Assembly (NCBI GenBank): GCA_003963405.1
Contig: RXIY01000021.1
Location: forward strand, 1 to 64,000
DNA from: Hyphomicrobiales bacterium
Lineage (GTDB): Bacteria > Pseudomonadota > Alphaproteobacteria > Rhizobiales > Beijerinckiaceae
Reading direction: 5' to 3'
Length of the DNA: 64,000 bases
Both the position numbers and the translations under genes were made by a program. The stretch's first letter is position 1, and each line of letters opens with the position of its first letter. The notes below the pieces were generated by a model, which was not told the origin of the DNA, ran no database searches, and saw only the letters and a list, made by a program, of their open reading frames with translations. Of the stretch, positions 48,899 to 57,282 are shown in pieces.

Positions 48899-50347
48899 AT
48901 GACCGACGCGCAGCCTTCCTTCATCGAACGCGCCTTCATTGGCGGCGCCTGGGTCGCGGCCGACAGCGGCGCAACTTTTCCGGTCCACAATCCCGCGACG
49001 GGCGTGACGCTCGGCTTCGCGCCGGACATGGGCGTCGCCGAGACGCGGCGGGCGATCGACGCCGCCAGCAAGGCGTTGCCGTCGTGGCGCGACCGCTCCG
49101 CCAGGGAGCGCGCGCAGATCATGCGGCGCTGGTTCGAGCTCGTCATTGCCGATCAGGAGCGCCTCGCGCGGATCATTACGGCCGAGCAGGGGAAACCCCT
49201 CGCGGAAGCGCGCGGCGAAATCGCCTATGGCGCCGCCTTCATCGACTGGTTCGCTGAGGAGGGGAGGCGCGTCTATGGCGACGTCATTCCCGGCGCTGTG
49301 GATCGCCGGCTGCTGGTGTTCAAGCAGGCGATTGGCGTCGCGGCGGCGATCACGCCGTGGAACTTCCCCTCCGCCATGCTCGCCCGCAAGGCCGCCGCGG
49401 CGCTCGGCGCGGGCTGCGCCATCGTCATCAAGCCGGCGGAGCTGACGCCCTTCTCGGCGCTGGCGCTCGCCGAACTCGCCGAGCGCGCGGGCGTGCCGGC
49501 CGGCGTCCTCAATGTGGTGACGGCCCTCGATCCGGCTCCCGTCGGGCAGGAGCTGACCCGCAATCCGATCGTGCGCAAGCTCACCTTCACCGGCTCCACC
49601 GAAGTCGGCCGCATCCTCCTGCGTCAGGCCGCCGACAATATTCAGAAATGCTCGATGGAACTCGGCGGCAATGCGCCGCTGATCGTCTTCGACGACGCCG
49701 ATCTCGACCGCGCGGTCGCAGGAGCCGTCGCCACGAAGTATCGCAATTCCGGGCAGACCTGCATTTCCGCCAACCGCTTCCTCGTGCAGCGGAGCATCGC
49801 CGAGGCTTTCGCCCGGCGCCTGGCGGAGGCGGCCAGCGCCCTGAAGGTTGGCGAGGGATTGGAGGAGGGCGTCGCCGTCGGCCCGCTCATCGAGGCGGCG
49901 GCTCTGGACAAGGTGGAGCGCCATATTTCGGACGCCGTCGCCCATGGCGCGACCATCCTGACAGGAGGCGCGCGGCACCGGCTCGGCGGGCTGTTCTTCG
50001 AGCCAACCGTCCTGGCCGACGTGCCCTCGGATGCGCTGATCTTCAAAGAGGAAACATTCGGCCCGGTGGCGCCCGTCTTTCCCTTCGATACGGAGGAGGA
50101 CGCCATCCGCCTCGCCAATGCGACGCCCTACGGTCTCGCCGCCTATTTCTACAGTCGAGACGTGGGGCGCATCTTCCGCGTGGCCGAAAGGCTGGAATTC
50201 GGCATGGTCGGCGTCAACGAGAGCCTCATCTCCACGGAGGTCGCGCCGTTTGGCGGGGTGAAACAATCCGGTCTTGGCCGGGAGGGCTCGCGTTACGGCC
50301 TCGACGACTATCTCGAACTCAAATACGTCTGCCTCGGCGGCATGTGA
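48899..50347 (+). CDS. gabD: NAD(P)-dependent succinate-semialdehyde dehydrogenase
   Basis: 482 residues of the aldehyde dehydrogenase superfamily. It shows '[20 protein letters not shown]' (cofactor binding), '[20 protein letters not shown]', the catalytic Glu in ELGGNAP, and the nucleophile in '[20 protein letters not shown]'. The '[20 protein letters not shown]' and '[20 protein letters not shown]' segments are closest to GabD. It oxidises succinate semialdehyde to succinate in the GABA shunt; other small aldehydes are possible. It is divergent from the glycosyltransferase gene and unlinked to gabT. Confidence 0.9.
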   Translation: MTDAQPSFIERAFIGGAWVAADSGATFPVHNPATGVTLGFAPDMGVAETRRAIDAASKALPSWRDRSARERAQIMRRWFELVIADQERLARIITAEQGKPLAEARGEIAYGAAFIDWFAEEGRRVYGDVIPGAVDRRLLVFKQAIGVAAAITPWNFPSAMLARKAAAALGAGCAIVIKPAELTPFSALALAELAERAGVPAGVLNVVTALDPAPVGQELTRNPIVRKLTFTGSTEVGRILLRQAADNIQKCSMELGGNAPLIVFDDADLDRAVAGAVATKYRNSGQTCISANRFLVQRSIAEAFARRLAEAASALKVGEGLEEGVAVGPLIEAAALDKVERHISDAVAHGATILTGGARHRLGGLFFEPTVLADVPSDALIFKEETFGPVAPVFPFDTEEDAIRLANATPYGLAAYFYSRDVGRIFRVAERLEFGMVGVNESLISTEVAPFGGVKQSGLGREGSRYGLDDYLELKYVCLGGM

Positions 50348-50363
50348 TCCACGCCGGAGCGGA

Positions 50364-50669
50364 TCACAGGACCTTGCGGCAGACCGTGCGAATCACCGTC
50401 CCGCGCACGCCATAGCCTTCGTCCGTCTCGACCGCGACCTCGCGGCAGTCCTGCCGGGCGGCCTCGGCTTTCGTCTCCGGCGCGGAGTCGAGCGCGAGGA
50501 TGAAGGGCATCACGCTGGAGACGCTCGTGGCGACCGACGCGGCGTCCGGCTTCGACAGGAGGGCCTTGGCCGCCGCAGCGCCGACATCCGCGCCGAGCCC
50601 GACCACGCCGACAATCGCCGCGACGCGCAGGAAGCGGATGGCGGATTTGCTGGAGAAGATGCGGTTCAT
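50364..50669 (-). CDS. Small exported protein of unknown function, 101 aa
   Basis: An N-terminal basic stretch is followed by a hydrophobic segment 'FLRVAAIVGVVGLGADVGAA', a signal peptide or anchor. The remaining 65 residues are Ala/Glu-rich with two cysteines (DCREV and TVCRKVL) near the C-terminus that could form a disulfide. AAGGGG precedes the ATG at 50667-50669 at a suitable distance. It ends 17 bases from the gabD stop, and an inverted repeat GTGATCC/GGATCAC at 50344-50367 joins the two convergent ends. I do not recognise a family. Confidence 0.55.
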   Translation of the reverse strand: MNRIFSSKSAIRFLRVAAIVGVVGLGADVGAAAAKALLSKPDAASVATSVSSVMPFILALDSAPETKAEAARQDCREVAVETDEGYGVRGTVIRTVCRKVL

Positions 50670-50924
50670 GGTCGGGCCCCTTCTTTCTGGTCGCGTTCGT
50701 CTTGCGAACAAGAAGGGATTTACGCCTCGCGTAGCCGGGAGTTTGTGCGCCGGCGCACAGGAGGCGCGTCGGGGTGGAAAGGCGTGGGTGGTCGGGACCA
50801 GCTCGGCCATGACGGGTTGGAGGCGCCGGTGGCTCTCACACCATCTGCGCGCTCGCCGGCATCCGCCCACTCTCCCGCCGCCGTCATGCCCGCGCTCGTC
50901 GCGGGCGCCCACGCCCAAAACAAA

Positions 50925-50946
50925 ACCCGCCGGTTTCCCGGCGGGT
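50925..50946 (-). terminator. Intrinsic terminator of the DUF2076 gene
   Basis: ACCCGCCGG / CCGGCGGGT form a perfect 9-bp stem around a 4-base loop. On the minus strand it is followed by TTTTGTTTTG. It starts about 20 bases after the stop codon of the gene at 50968-51732. Confidence 0.8.
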
Positions 50947-50967
50947 CTCTGTCGTCATGGCGTGGCG

Positions 50968-51732
50968 TCAGACGTCGAAACCGCCGTCGCCGCCATCGTC
51001 GAAGCCGCCGCCGTCATCGAAACCGCCTCCATCGTCGAAGCCGGGGTCGGTGCTGTAGTCGGCGTCGCTCACGCGCGACTGGTCGTCATAGCCCTGGTCG
51101 TAGCCGGCCTCCTGGCCGCCGGCGCCGGGGTCGTCGCCGTAATAGTTGTTCACCACGACCGTCTCGCTCGTCGGGGTGAAGCCCGAGCCGATGCCGAGAT
51201 TGGACATGCCCCCATAGCCCGAGCCATGGGAGAACAGGCTGCGGATGCCGTCCGCGAGCAGCACGCCGCCCGCGACGCCCGCGGCCGCGCCGAGCGCGCC
51301 CTTCAGGAAGCCGCCGCTATCAGGCCCGGCGGGAGCCTGCTGCTGGCCCCAGCCCTGGGGCGCATAGCCGCCCGCGACCGGATTACGGCCGCCCTGCGGC
51401 GCGCCGCCCCAGGGGCCTGACGGCGCCGCGGGAGCGGGACGCTGCGGGGGCGGGGCCTGGCGCTGGCCGGCGAACAGCCCCCCGAGAAAACCGCCAGCGG
51501 GCTTGGACTGCAAATTCTTCACCTGCGCTTCGAGCTCTTCGATGCGGGCGTTGGCGCCCTGCAAGGCCTGATCCTGCACGATGACGGTCTGCGCCAGAAG
51601 GTAAGGCGCGGCCGGCTGCTGCCTGATCTGCTCGTTGATGAAAGTTTCCGCCTCCTGGTCGCGCGGACCGTTGGCGGCGCTCTTCGTGCGCTCGAACAGC
51701 CCGACGAGCAGTTGACGTTCTTCCGGTGACAT
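50968..51732 (-). CDS. DUF2076 domain protein with Asp/Gly repeat tail
   Basis: 254 residues in the DUF2076 family: 'MSPEERQLLVGLFERTKSAA', 'ARIEELEAQVKNLQSKPAGG' (coiled coil, about 70-100), then a Gln/Pro/Gly-rich linker and 'GGFLKGALGAAAGVAGGVLL' as the hydrophobic core. The C-terminus carries near-perfect repeats of GGFDDGG, rich in Asp and Gly. The family is common in proteobacteria; its role is unknown, with membrane or vesicle association suggested by the Gly/Ala-rich segment. The ATG at 51730-51732 gives the family's standard start. An intrinsic terminator follows. Confidence 0.85.
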   Translation of the reverse strand: MSPEERQLLVGLFERTKSAANGPRDQEAETFINEQIRQQPAAPYLLAQTVIVQDQALQGANARIEELEAQVKNLQSKPAGGFLGGLFAGQRQAPPPQRPAPAAPSGPWGGAPQGGRNPVAGGYAPQGWGQQQAPAGPDSGGFLKGALGAAAGVAGGVLLADGIRSLFSHGSGYGGMSNLGIGSGFTPTSETVVVNNYYGDDPGAGGQEAGYDQGYDDQSRVSDADYSTDPGFDDGGGFDDGGGFDDGGDGGFDV

Positions 51733-51902
51733 CAGTCTCTCCCCATAGGAACCGGCCCATAAGGCGCGGCGACTGGAAATATGGGGGATATGCGGAATGG
51801 CGCCAAGACGGGGCGAAGGCTGCGCCGAGGTTAAAGTTTGGAAATCTGGCGGCAAGGGCGGGCGCGCCGGGCGGGCTGTATCGGGGGGCTCCAGCGACGC
51901 GC

Positions 51903-53033
51903 TTACTCTCCGGCGAGCGCCATGTCGTCCCGGTGGATGACTTCGTCCGGCCCCTTGAAGCCCAGAAGGCTCTCGATGTCCTTGGTCGAGCGGCCGAGGA
52001 TCTTCGCCGCGTCCACGGCGTCGTAAGTCACCAGGCCCCGGCCGATCTCGCCGCCCCGATGGTCGCGGATCACGATGCAGTCGCCCCGCGCGAAGGCGCC
52101 TTCGACGCGGGTGACGCCCGCCGGCAGCAGGCTCGCGCCGGAGGCGAGCGCGCGGGCCGCGCCCTCGTCGATATGCACCGCGCCCTTGGGCTCCAGCGAG
52201 CCGGCGATCCATTTCTTGCGCGCCGTCACAGGGTTCGAGGGCGTCAGAAACCAGGTGCAGCGTTCGCCCTTGGCGATGCGCTCGATCGGCGCCTCGGCGC
52301 GGCCGTCGGCGATGACCATATGGGCGCCGCCGGTCGTCGCAATCTTCGCGGCCTCAATCTTGGTGCGCATTCCCCCGCGAGAATATTGCGAGGCCGCGCC
52401 CCCCGCCATCGCCTCGATCTCCGCCGTGATGCGCGGCACGACGGGGATGTGCCTGGCGCTTGGATCGGAGGCGGGCGGCGCGGTGTAGAGGCCGTCCACA
52501 TCCGAGAGCAGCACCAGCAGATCGGCGCTCGCCATGGTTGCGACTCGGGCGGCCAGGCGGTCATTGTCGCCATAGCGGATTTCGGCCGTGGCGACCGTGT
52601 CGTTTTCGTTGATGACGGGCACGGCGCGCAGCGCGAGAAGGCGGGTGAGGCATTCGCGCGCATAGAGGTAACGGCGCCGCTCCTCCGTATCGCCGAAGGT
52701 CACGAGCACCTGGCCGGCGACGAGCCCCCGCGTATGCAGCGCCTCGGCCCAGAGCCGGGCGAGGGCGATCTGGCCGACGGCGGCGGCGGCCTGGCTGTCC
52801 TCGAGCTTCAGGGCGCCATGCGGAAAGCCCAGCACGCTGCGGCCGAGCGCCACGGCGCCCGACGAGACGACGAGCACATCCGCCCCGCCGCGATGAAGCG
52901 CCGCAATGTCATCCGCCAGCCTCGTGAGCCAGCTCCGCTTCGCCGACGCTTCCTGCGGATCGACGAGGAGCGAGGAGCCGACCTTGACGACGATGCGGCG
53001 GAAAGAGGCGATGGCGGGCGCAGGATGGGTCAT
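51903..53033 (-). CDS. proB: Glutamate 5-kinase
   Basis: 376 residues: an amino-acid kinase domain with '[20 protein letters not shown]', '[20 protein letters not shown]' and '[20 protein letters not shown]', then a C-terminal PUA domain ('[20 protein letters not shown]' onward). It phosphorylates glutamate in the first step of proline synthesis and is normally feedback-inhibited by proline. proA and obgE, its common neighbours, are not beside it in this window. The start is ATG 53031-53033. Confidence 0.97.
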   Translation of the reverse strand: MTHPAPAIASFRRIVVKVGSSLLVDPQEASAKRSWLTRLADDIAALHRGGADVLVVSSGAVALGRSVLGFPHGALKLEDSQAAAAVGQIALARLWAEALHTRGLVAGQVLVTFGDTEERRRYLYARECLTRLLALRAVPVINENDTVATAEIRYGDNDRLAARVATMASADLLVLLSDVDGLYTAPPASDPSARHIPVVPRITAEIEAMAGGAASQYSRGGMRTKIEAAKIATTGGAHMVIADGRAEAPIERIAKGERCTWFLTPSNPVTARKKWIAGSLEPKGAVHIDEGAARALASGASLLPAGVTRVEGAFARGDCIVIRDHRGGEIGRGLVTYDAVDAAKILGRSTKDIESLLGFKGPDEVIHRDDMALAGE

Positions 53034-53199
53034 GCGGTGTCGGGGGAGCCTGAAAGGTTGCAGGAGGGCGCGGGAGAGTTATCCCAGCGAAGGGGCGACT
53101 GCAAATCGCCCGGCGCCGCTTGCGCAAGAGGTGCGCGCGTCGCTTGCCTTCCGGCCCGCCCGCGTCAGCTATCCGTTCTCGAAGAGAAAGGATGAGCCG

Positions 53200-53316
53200 A
53201 TGCATCCGCAGGGAGAGATATTGCTCAAGGCCATGGCGGCGGCTTCAGTGACATTTTTCGTCGTAAAAATCGGCGCCGCGCTGCCCGCCCTGATGGCGGC
53301 TTTCGCCGGCAATTAG
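53200..53316 (+). CDS. Very small membrane protein, 38 aa
   Basis: MHPQGEILLK is followed by one hydrophobic helix of about 22 residues ending FAGN. An AAAGGA site precedes the ATG by seven bases. Short single-span proteins of this type are widespread; neither partner nor function can be named. The next open frame, at 53323, continues in the same reading frame just after its stop codon. Confidence 0.4.
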   Translation: MHPQGEILLKAMAAASVTFFVVKIGAALPALMAAFAGN

Positions 53317-53322
53317 CGCGAT

Positions 53323-53619
53323 TTGCGCGAGGGCGGCGCGCTTTCAGCCCTGGCGGCGGTCCTCGCCGCGTCGTCCACGATCCTGGCCGCAGGCCGGCTC
53401 GGCTACCCTGCGTGCAAAGACAAAGCGACCATTTCTCGGGCGCTGGAACTCTCGGACGAGGCTGATCCTCAGGCCGCGAGCGCGCTGATCCAGCGAGGCA
53501 TGAAGAGCGGAGACTGTCAGTTCATACCGGCCGACCAACGCGTCATAGCGCCGGGCCGCCCCGGAGCGGTTTCGCGCCGATCACGCCATCAGCATTCCCA
53601 GACCCAGTCGCCGGTGTAG
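53323..53619 (+). CDS. Small exported protein with two cysteines, 98 aa
   Basis: A hydrophobic N-terminal segment ('ALSALAAVLAASSTILAAGR') could be a signal peptide. The mature region has 'YPACKDKATISRALELSDEA' and 'ALIQRGMKSGDCQFIPADQR', resembling small periplasmic proteins of alphaproteobacteria with a conserved Cys pair. The only start candidate is TTG 53323 without a clear ribosome site, or it is read through from the preceding gene. Its 3' end overlaps the converging gene by 31 bases, which suggests the true end may be earlier in an ancestor. Confidence 0.4.
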   Translation: MREGGALSALAAVLAASSTILAAGRLGYPACKDKATISRALELSDEADPQAASALIQRGMKSGDCQFIPADQRVIAPGRPGAVSRRSRHQHSQTQSPV

Positions 53620-53810
53620 CTGTTGAAATACCAGCATACGCCGGGGTTCGCCGGATGGCCCGGCCGGCTCCAGTCCCTGTGCTGATAACGCCAGTGGGCG
53701 CCATAGGCCTGGATGTCCCCGTCATACGGAAAACGCCCCGAGGTCTGGGCCTGCGCGGATGCGGCCGCCATCAGAAGCGCCACGATCATCGTCGCCTTGA
53801 TCTTCGACAT
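53589..53810 (-). CDS. Small secreted protein, 73 aa
   Basis: MSKIKATMIVALLMAAASAQA is a clear signal peptide, cut after AQA near residue 21. The mature 52 residues are aromatic-rich: YGAHWRYQHRDWSR, then 'NPGVCWYFNSYTGDWVWEC' with two cysteines. A strong GGGAGG site precedes the ATG at 53808-53810. Function unknown. It is the last chromosomal gene before the tRNA-Trp fragment, so it would sit directly downstream of tRNA-Trp in an empty-site ancestor. Confidence 0.65.
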   Translation of the reverse strand: MSKIKATMIVALLMAAASAQAQTSGRFPYDGDIQAYGAHWRYQHRDWSRPGHPANPGVCWYFNSYTGDWVWEC

Positions 53811-53891
53811 GTTTCGCCTCCCTGGAGGTTGTTCATATCGGGCGAGCGAGGACAGCTTCCAGACGGGCCGGAAAAAGAAGCGTGGGAGCAA

Positions 53892-53935
53892 AGGCGGGAG
53901 TCGAGGGGCCTAACTCCCACCCCCGGTTTTGGAGA
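53892..53935 (-). repeat. Degenerate 3' half of tRNA-Trp (distal attachment-site copy)
   Basis: The stretch aligns with the real tRNA-Trp gene at 59463-59538 from the tRNA 3' end through the anticodon loop. Seventeen bases are identical (53919-53935 against 59492-59508), and the T-arm side shows several substitutions and a 2-base deletion. Similarity ends abruptly just past the anticodon loop. It is in the same orientation as the tRNA gene, so the two form direct repeats, as expected when an element integrates with crossover in the anticodon region. Confidence 0.8.
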
Positions 53936-53990
53936 TCTGTTGCGCGTCACGGAAAACGCCGGCGAGAGCCGACAGGCCGAGCGTGAGTTT

Positions 53991-54458
53991 TCAGGCGGGT
54001 TTCGCTGCACGCACCATTTTGATTTCGCGGTTGATTTCGTTCATGGACCAAAAGAACGCATATTTTGCATCCCTGTCGGGGAAATAGACAATCGCCTTGT
54101 CGCCTCGAAAGGTTGTGATCGCGCATTTTTGAATGCTGGAACTGTCATAAGAATAAATCACATAAATATCCGCGAGATCGAGAGTCCTGCGCAAAGGAAC
54201 GGGAAGCGGGAAGGATTTGAATAGCCGATAGGGAAAGGTAACGCTTCGAGCTGCAAGGGCTACTCCTCGCACCTCACTGAGAACGCACAAGACGAAGTAA
54301 GAAGAAAGCACGAGAACAAGGGTCCTGGCTTCGTGCGAGCGCATGAAAAGCGTCGCAACGATCAGGGCCAGAGCGACACTGGCCGACAGCATGACCCAGG
54401 GCCAAATGCAGCTTCGCCGGTAGAAAGTCGCGGTATCCGAGCGGTTAACGGTTGACAT
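53991..54458 (-). CDS. Membrane protein of unknown function, 155 aa
   Basis: Two hydrophobic spans near residues 16-40 and 45-66 are followed by a soluble domain with strands such as 'LADIYVIYSYDSSSIQKCAI' and 'FRGDKAIVYFPDRDAKYAFF'. The layout resembles small membrane proteins with a PH-like or YcxB-like cytosolic domain, though I cannot name the family. I chose ATG 54456-54458; a TTG nine codons upstream is the only other start. It is inside the element, close to its left end, pointing outwards. Confidence 0.55.
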   Translation of the reverse strand: MSTVNRSDTATFYRRSCIWPWVMLSASVALALIVATLFMRSHEARTLVLVLSSYFVLCVLSEVRGVALAARSVTFPYRLFKSFPLPVPLRRTLDLADIYVIYSYDSSSIQKCAITTFRGDKAIVYFPDRDAKYAFFWSMNEINREIKMVRAAKPA

Positions 54459-54673
54459 TGGGCGGTTCCCGTTGGGGCCATGCAAAGCCTGTTCAAGCGA
54501 GGCCCGTATGTCTTGAAAATGCTCGCAATCTTCGCTGTGAAGGCAAGGCCTGGCCGTTTCGAAGACGTTGCGATACGTTAGATTATGTTACTGCCCTAGA
54601 CGTACTGAAAGGTCAAGGCGCTGAATGAGAGAGTTGGCTGCGGCGCTGTGTCTCGTCGGCCGTCATCCACGCT

Positions 54674-54907
54674 ATGGAACACGCTACAATCCGAGGCTCA
54701 CACGACCTGATCGAAAAGCCAAGCTCAGAGAAGGGACGGGCGCGGGACCGCGTTCTCAACGATCCGGAGCTTCGCCGTGTTTGGCTGGCCAGCGAAAGCT
54801 TGGGATTTCCTTTTGGTCCGATGCTCAAGCTTCTGATTTTGACGGGTGCGCGCCGGGATGAAGTGCCACCCACGTTTCAAAACATGATTTTGAGGCTCTC
54901 GACATGA
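54674..54907 (+). pseudogene. Truncated tyrosine-type integrase
   Basis: Residues about 20-64, 'GRARDRVLNDPELRRVWLAS' then 'ESLGFPFGPMLKLLILTGAR' and RDEV, match the start of the catalytic domain of phage/island integrases, including the first catalytic Arg in LTGARRDEV. The N-terminal DNA-binding domains are missing, and after DEV the sequence leaves the family and stops at residue 77, so the rest of the catalytic core (H-x-x-R and Tyr) is absent. It lies near the distal end of the element, opposite the tRNA, which is unusual because island integrases normally adjoin the tRNA. Confidence 0.75.
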
Positions 54908-54920
54908 AACCCTCGATCAA

Positions 54921-55358
54921 ATGCAGCCAGCCGACCGTATTGCGTCGGCAAAATCTACAATGGAAAAAGTGGTCGACCATTTCCTTTATTCTCTGGAACT
55001 CCACGAGAACAACGCGATTATTGTCTATTCGCCCACACTCACCGATCAAATCCCCGCCTCCCACGCTGCAAGCGCGTTCGCTGTTTTTCAACGTGGATTG
55101 CATCAGCTAGAAATCATCCGGCTCTGTGCGTTGTGGGATAAGGCTGAACTCGACAATGAGTGTATCCCGACCGTCATTAGGCTGATCAACGATCCGGCTG
55201 TAATCGACGCGCTGGTTGAGGAAACGCGTGCACACCACGCAAACATCCAACCAGCACTGTTAAATCCACTCCCTGACGCCGCTACCGCGCCAAGGGCCTT
55301 GCGGCGGATGCGACCGGGATCGGGACGGGCCGCGTCATGCGGGGCGAATGGCATATAG
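54921..55358 (+). CDS. HEPN/AbiU2-like protein, C-terminus possibly disrupted
   Basis: 145 residues. Residues 1-110 are helical: 'SAKSTMEKVVDHFLYSLELH', 'SAFAVFQRGLHQLEIIRLCA' and LWDKAELDNECIPTVIRLIND, which resembles the AbiU2 branch of HEPN domains. AbiU2 occurs in abortive-infection or toxin-type systems, although many relatives have no tested role and I do not see an R-x4-6-H ribonuclease motif. The last 25 residues are Ala/Arg-rich without resemblance, so the 3' end may be a frameshifted remnant. It starts only 13 bases after the integrase remnant, as if deletion joined them. Confidence 0.5.
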   Translation: MQPADRIASAKSTMEKVVDHFLYSLELHENNAIIVYSPTLTDQIPASHAASAFAVFQRGLHQLEIIRLCALWDKAELDNECIPTVIRLINDPAVIDALVEETRAHHANIQPALLNPLPDAATAPRALRRMRPGSGRAASCGANGI

Positions 55359-55465
55359 CGATACGAGCAAGCGTTACCCGTTCGCACAGTCAAGCAAGAC
55401 TGGAAAATGCGTAGTGAAAACTACTTACCTGGAAAGGAGAATCTCGCAGGCGGGCGGAGTGGAAA

Positions 55466-55918
55466 ATGACTACAATGGATGCGCTTCGCCTAGAAGAACA
55501 GGCGCAGGATGAGCGGATGATCCAGAGCCAGCTAGGGAAAGCCATTCATCACTCGCTCAAAACGATCATCCAAGAACCGCTCCCTAACCGGATGGCGCTG
55601 CTGCTGCTGCGACTGGCGTTAGCTGAGTCGGCATACCCGGCGGATGGCGAAGAATGGAGGGGCCGTCTCTCAACGTTAATGGACGCACCCGAGACAGAAC
55701 TTGACAAGGCCACTCGGCATGTCGCCAAGGCGAGGCTAATAGTTAGTCGTCAGCGGGAGCGCATCGCCGAGCTTCAAGCAGAGCATCGCCCGACCGAAGA
55801 TGCTCTGCGCCTGATGGATACTTTCAGCAAAACGCTTGCGAACCTCGAATACCATCTACGCCTCTTGCGTGAAGAGGCCGAAGGCAAAGGCAAAATTCCC
55901 GAATGGATGCGCGCTTAG
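55466..55918 (+). CDS. NepR-like domain protein with coiled-coil C-terminal region
   Basis: 150 residues. Residues 19-51, 'SQLGKAIHHSLKTIIQEPLP' followed by NRMALLLLRL, fit the NepR pattern (two short helices around EP-[IVL]-P-[DN]-R). NepR is the anti-sigma factor of the alphaproteobacterial general stress sigma factor EcfG, released when phospho-PhyR binds NepR. The C-terminal half, 'HVAKARLIVSRQRERIAELQ' and 'LMDTFSKTLANLEYHLRLLR', is predicted coiled coil and not part of classical NepR (about 60 residues). It converges with an HWE kinase gene, which suggests one signalling unit. The NepR call rests on a short motif and is tentative. Confidence 0.55.
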   Translation: MTTMDALRLEEQAQDERMIQSQLGKAIHHSLKTIIQEPLPNRMALLLLRLALAESAYPADGEEWRGRLSTLMDAPETELDKATRHVAKARLIVSRQRERIAELQAEHRPTEDALRLMDTFSKTLANLEYHLRLLREEAEGKGKIPEWMRA

Positions 55919-55984
55919 AGGCCCGCTTTCCACTCGCCTAGGAATCGAACGAGCGCGAAGAATTACATCGCTTACGCCTGCTGC

Positions 55985-56104
55985 ATGCACACAACCACGC
56001 GGTGCGGTGCCGCTGAACTGCTGCGCCCTTTCGAGGAAATCCAAGAACTGCATGTCACCGACCGGGACTGGCTTCAGAAGGAGTTGAATGAGCTTAAAGA
56101 GTAG
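55985..56104 (+). CDS. Possible 39-aa open reading frame
   Basis: It begins MHTTTRCGAAELLRPF and continues to WLQKELNELKE, in the same reading frame as the NepR-like gene but after its stop codon. The last 25 residues are acidic and helical. It could be a small gene or the former C-terminal end of a longer protein cut by the TAG at 55916-55918. There is no clear ribosome binding site. Confidence 0.2.
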   Translation: MHTTTRCGAAELLRPFEEIQELHVTDRDWLQKELNELKE

Positions 56105-56126
56105 CCCCGCCAGTGGCCCATGAAAC

Positions 56127-57116
56127 TCACTGCCCCATCGGAATCAGAATTTCCACCTGTAAGCCTTCTGGTTCGAACCGCAGATTCGCTTCCCCTCCGC
56201 AGTTTTTCGCGCTGCTTTCAATGAGGGTAATGCCAAACCCGCGGTGATTGGGCGGCGACAAAACGGGGCCTCTCTCTTCCCGCCAATCAATCTGAAGGTT
56301 CTGGGGCTTGTCTTCGCCTATGGCGCGCCATCCCAAATGCACAAGTCCTTCTGGGCGCGACAACGCACCATACTTGATCGCGTTGGTCGTCAATTCGTGG
56401 AGGATCATGCGAATAGGTCGAACGTGTGCAGAGTCAAGCGGAATCGAGGGGCTGGGTTCCACTACGATCTGACGAGTGTTGGCGGCATGTAGTGCATCGT
56501 CCACAACAGCAGATAGGCTAACTTGGGCCTCGGCGGACTGCGCAAAAAGGTCTTTCGCGCTGATGAACGCCTCCAATCGACCTAGAAATGCGTCGCGGTA
56601 TTCTTTCGCCGATTTCCCTTCAACTCCCGTCTGGATGGCGAGCGCGTGCACGACGGTCAGCACGTTTTTTATTCGATGTTTGGCCTCGGCAAGTAGAAGG
56701 TCGTTATCGACGGCGCGCTTACGCGCACTCGTTACGTCGGCGAAAGCAATGACCAAGTTTGGGCTGTTATTATCTTCGCGGACCATGCGACGCGCGCTTA
56801 CCAGCATCACCCGACGCCCGATTGAAGGAAAGTCATAATTGACTTCAAATCCGACAACGGCTTGAGCTTTGGGTATCACTTCCTCGATCAACCTTCGTAA
56901 CTCAGGGATGTCCCACTGTCCGCTCCCGAGAGCAAACAGCGACACGCCCACCGTGCTGTCTGGGTCTACGTTGAACGTTTGATAGAAAGCTGGATTGGCT
57001 CTGATCACACAAAGGTTTTCGTCAAGAAGGAGCACGGGATCGGCTAAAGAATCCACGATCCCTTGGACTTCGATATGGGCGCTGCTTAGCGCCTGATAAA
57101 GACTTAAAAGCGCCAC
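56127..57116 (-). CDS. PAS domain HWE-family sensor histidine kinase
   Basis: 329 residues, no membrane span, so a cytoplasmic sensor. A PAS domain occupies about 20-130 ('IVDSLADPVLLLDENLCVIR'). The phosphoacceptor is His 147 in 'LLAEAKHRIKNVLTVVHALA', the HWE/HisKA_2 type H-box. The ATP-binding domain has the N-box 'HELTTNAIKYGALS' (240-253), the family's W-x-E in 'QIDWREERGP' (Trp 278, Glu 280) and the G-box RGFGITLI. HWE kinases are the usual inputs to PhyR in general stress response. It starts at GTG 57114-57116 and diverges from the response regulator gene at 57283. Confidence 0.88.
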   Translation of the reverse strand: MALLSLYQALSSAHIEVQGIVDSLADPVLLLDENLCVIRANPAFYQTFNVDPDSTVGVSLFALGSGQWDIPELRRLIEEVIPKAQAVVGFEVNYDFPSIGRRVMLVSARRMVREDNNSPNLVIAFADVTSARKRAVDNDLLLAEAKHRIKNVLTVVHALAIQTGVEGKSAKEYRDAFLGRLEAFISAKDLFAQSAEAQVSLSAVVDDALHAANTRQIVVEPSPSIPLDSAHVRPIRMILHELTTNAIKYGALSRPEGLVHLGWRAIGEDKPQNLQIDWREERGPVLSPPNHRGFGITLIESSAKNCGGEANLRFEPEGLQVEILIPMGQ

Positions 57117-57220
57117 GGTAGAGGCCCCGTTTTAACGGATCGAAAGATACCACGCTCTGTCTTCTTGCTCCACTTGCGAGCCTAGTAGAGACCGGTTGAA
57201 GCCGCCGTTTTTCGACTTCT

Positions 57221-57248
57221 GGAACCACGCAGATGACTGACGGGTTCC
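57221..57248. promoter_or_regulatory. Symmetric GGAACC-N16-GGTTCC element, possible bidirectional EcfG-type promoter
   Basis: GGAACC at 57221-57226 and GGTTCC at 57243-57248 form an inverted repeat. On each strand it reads GGAAC, 17 bases, GGTT, close to the EcfG general-stress promoter (GGAAC, 16-17 bases, CGTT). It lies 35 bases before the response regulator start and about 105 bases before the kinase start, so one site could serve both divergent genes. The first base of each -10 half differs from consensus. Confidence 0.4.
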
Positions 57249-57282
57249 GGCTGGCGCTCTTCCTGACGCTGGGGCCATTCTC

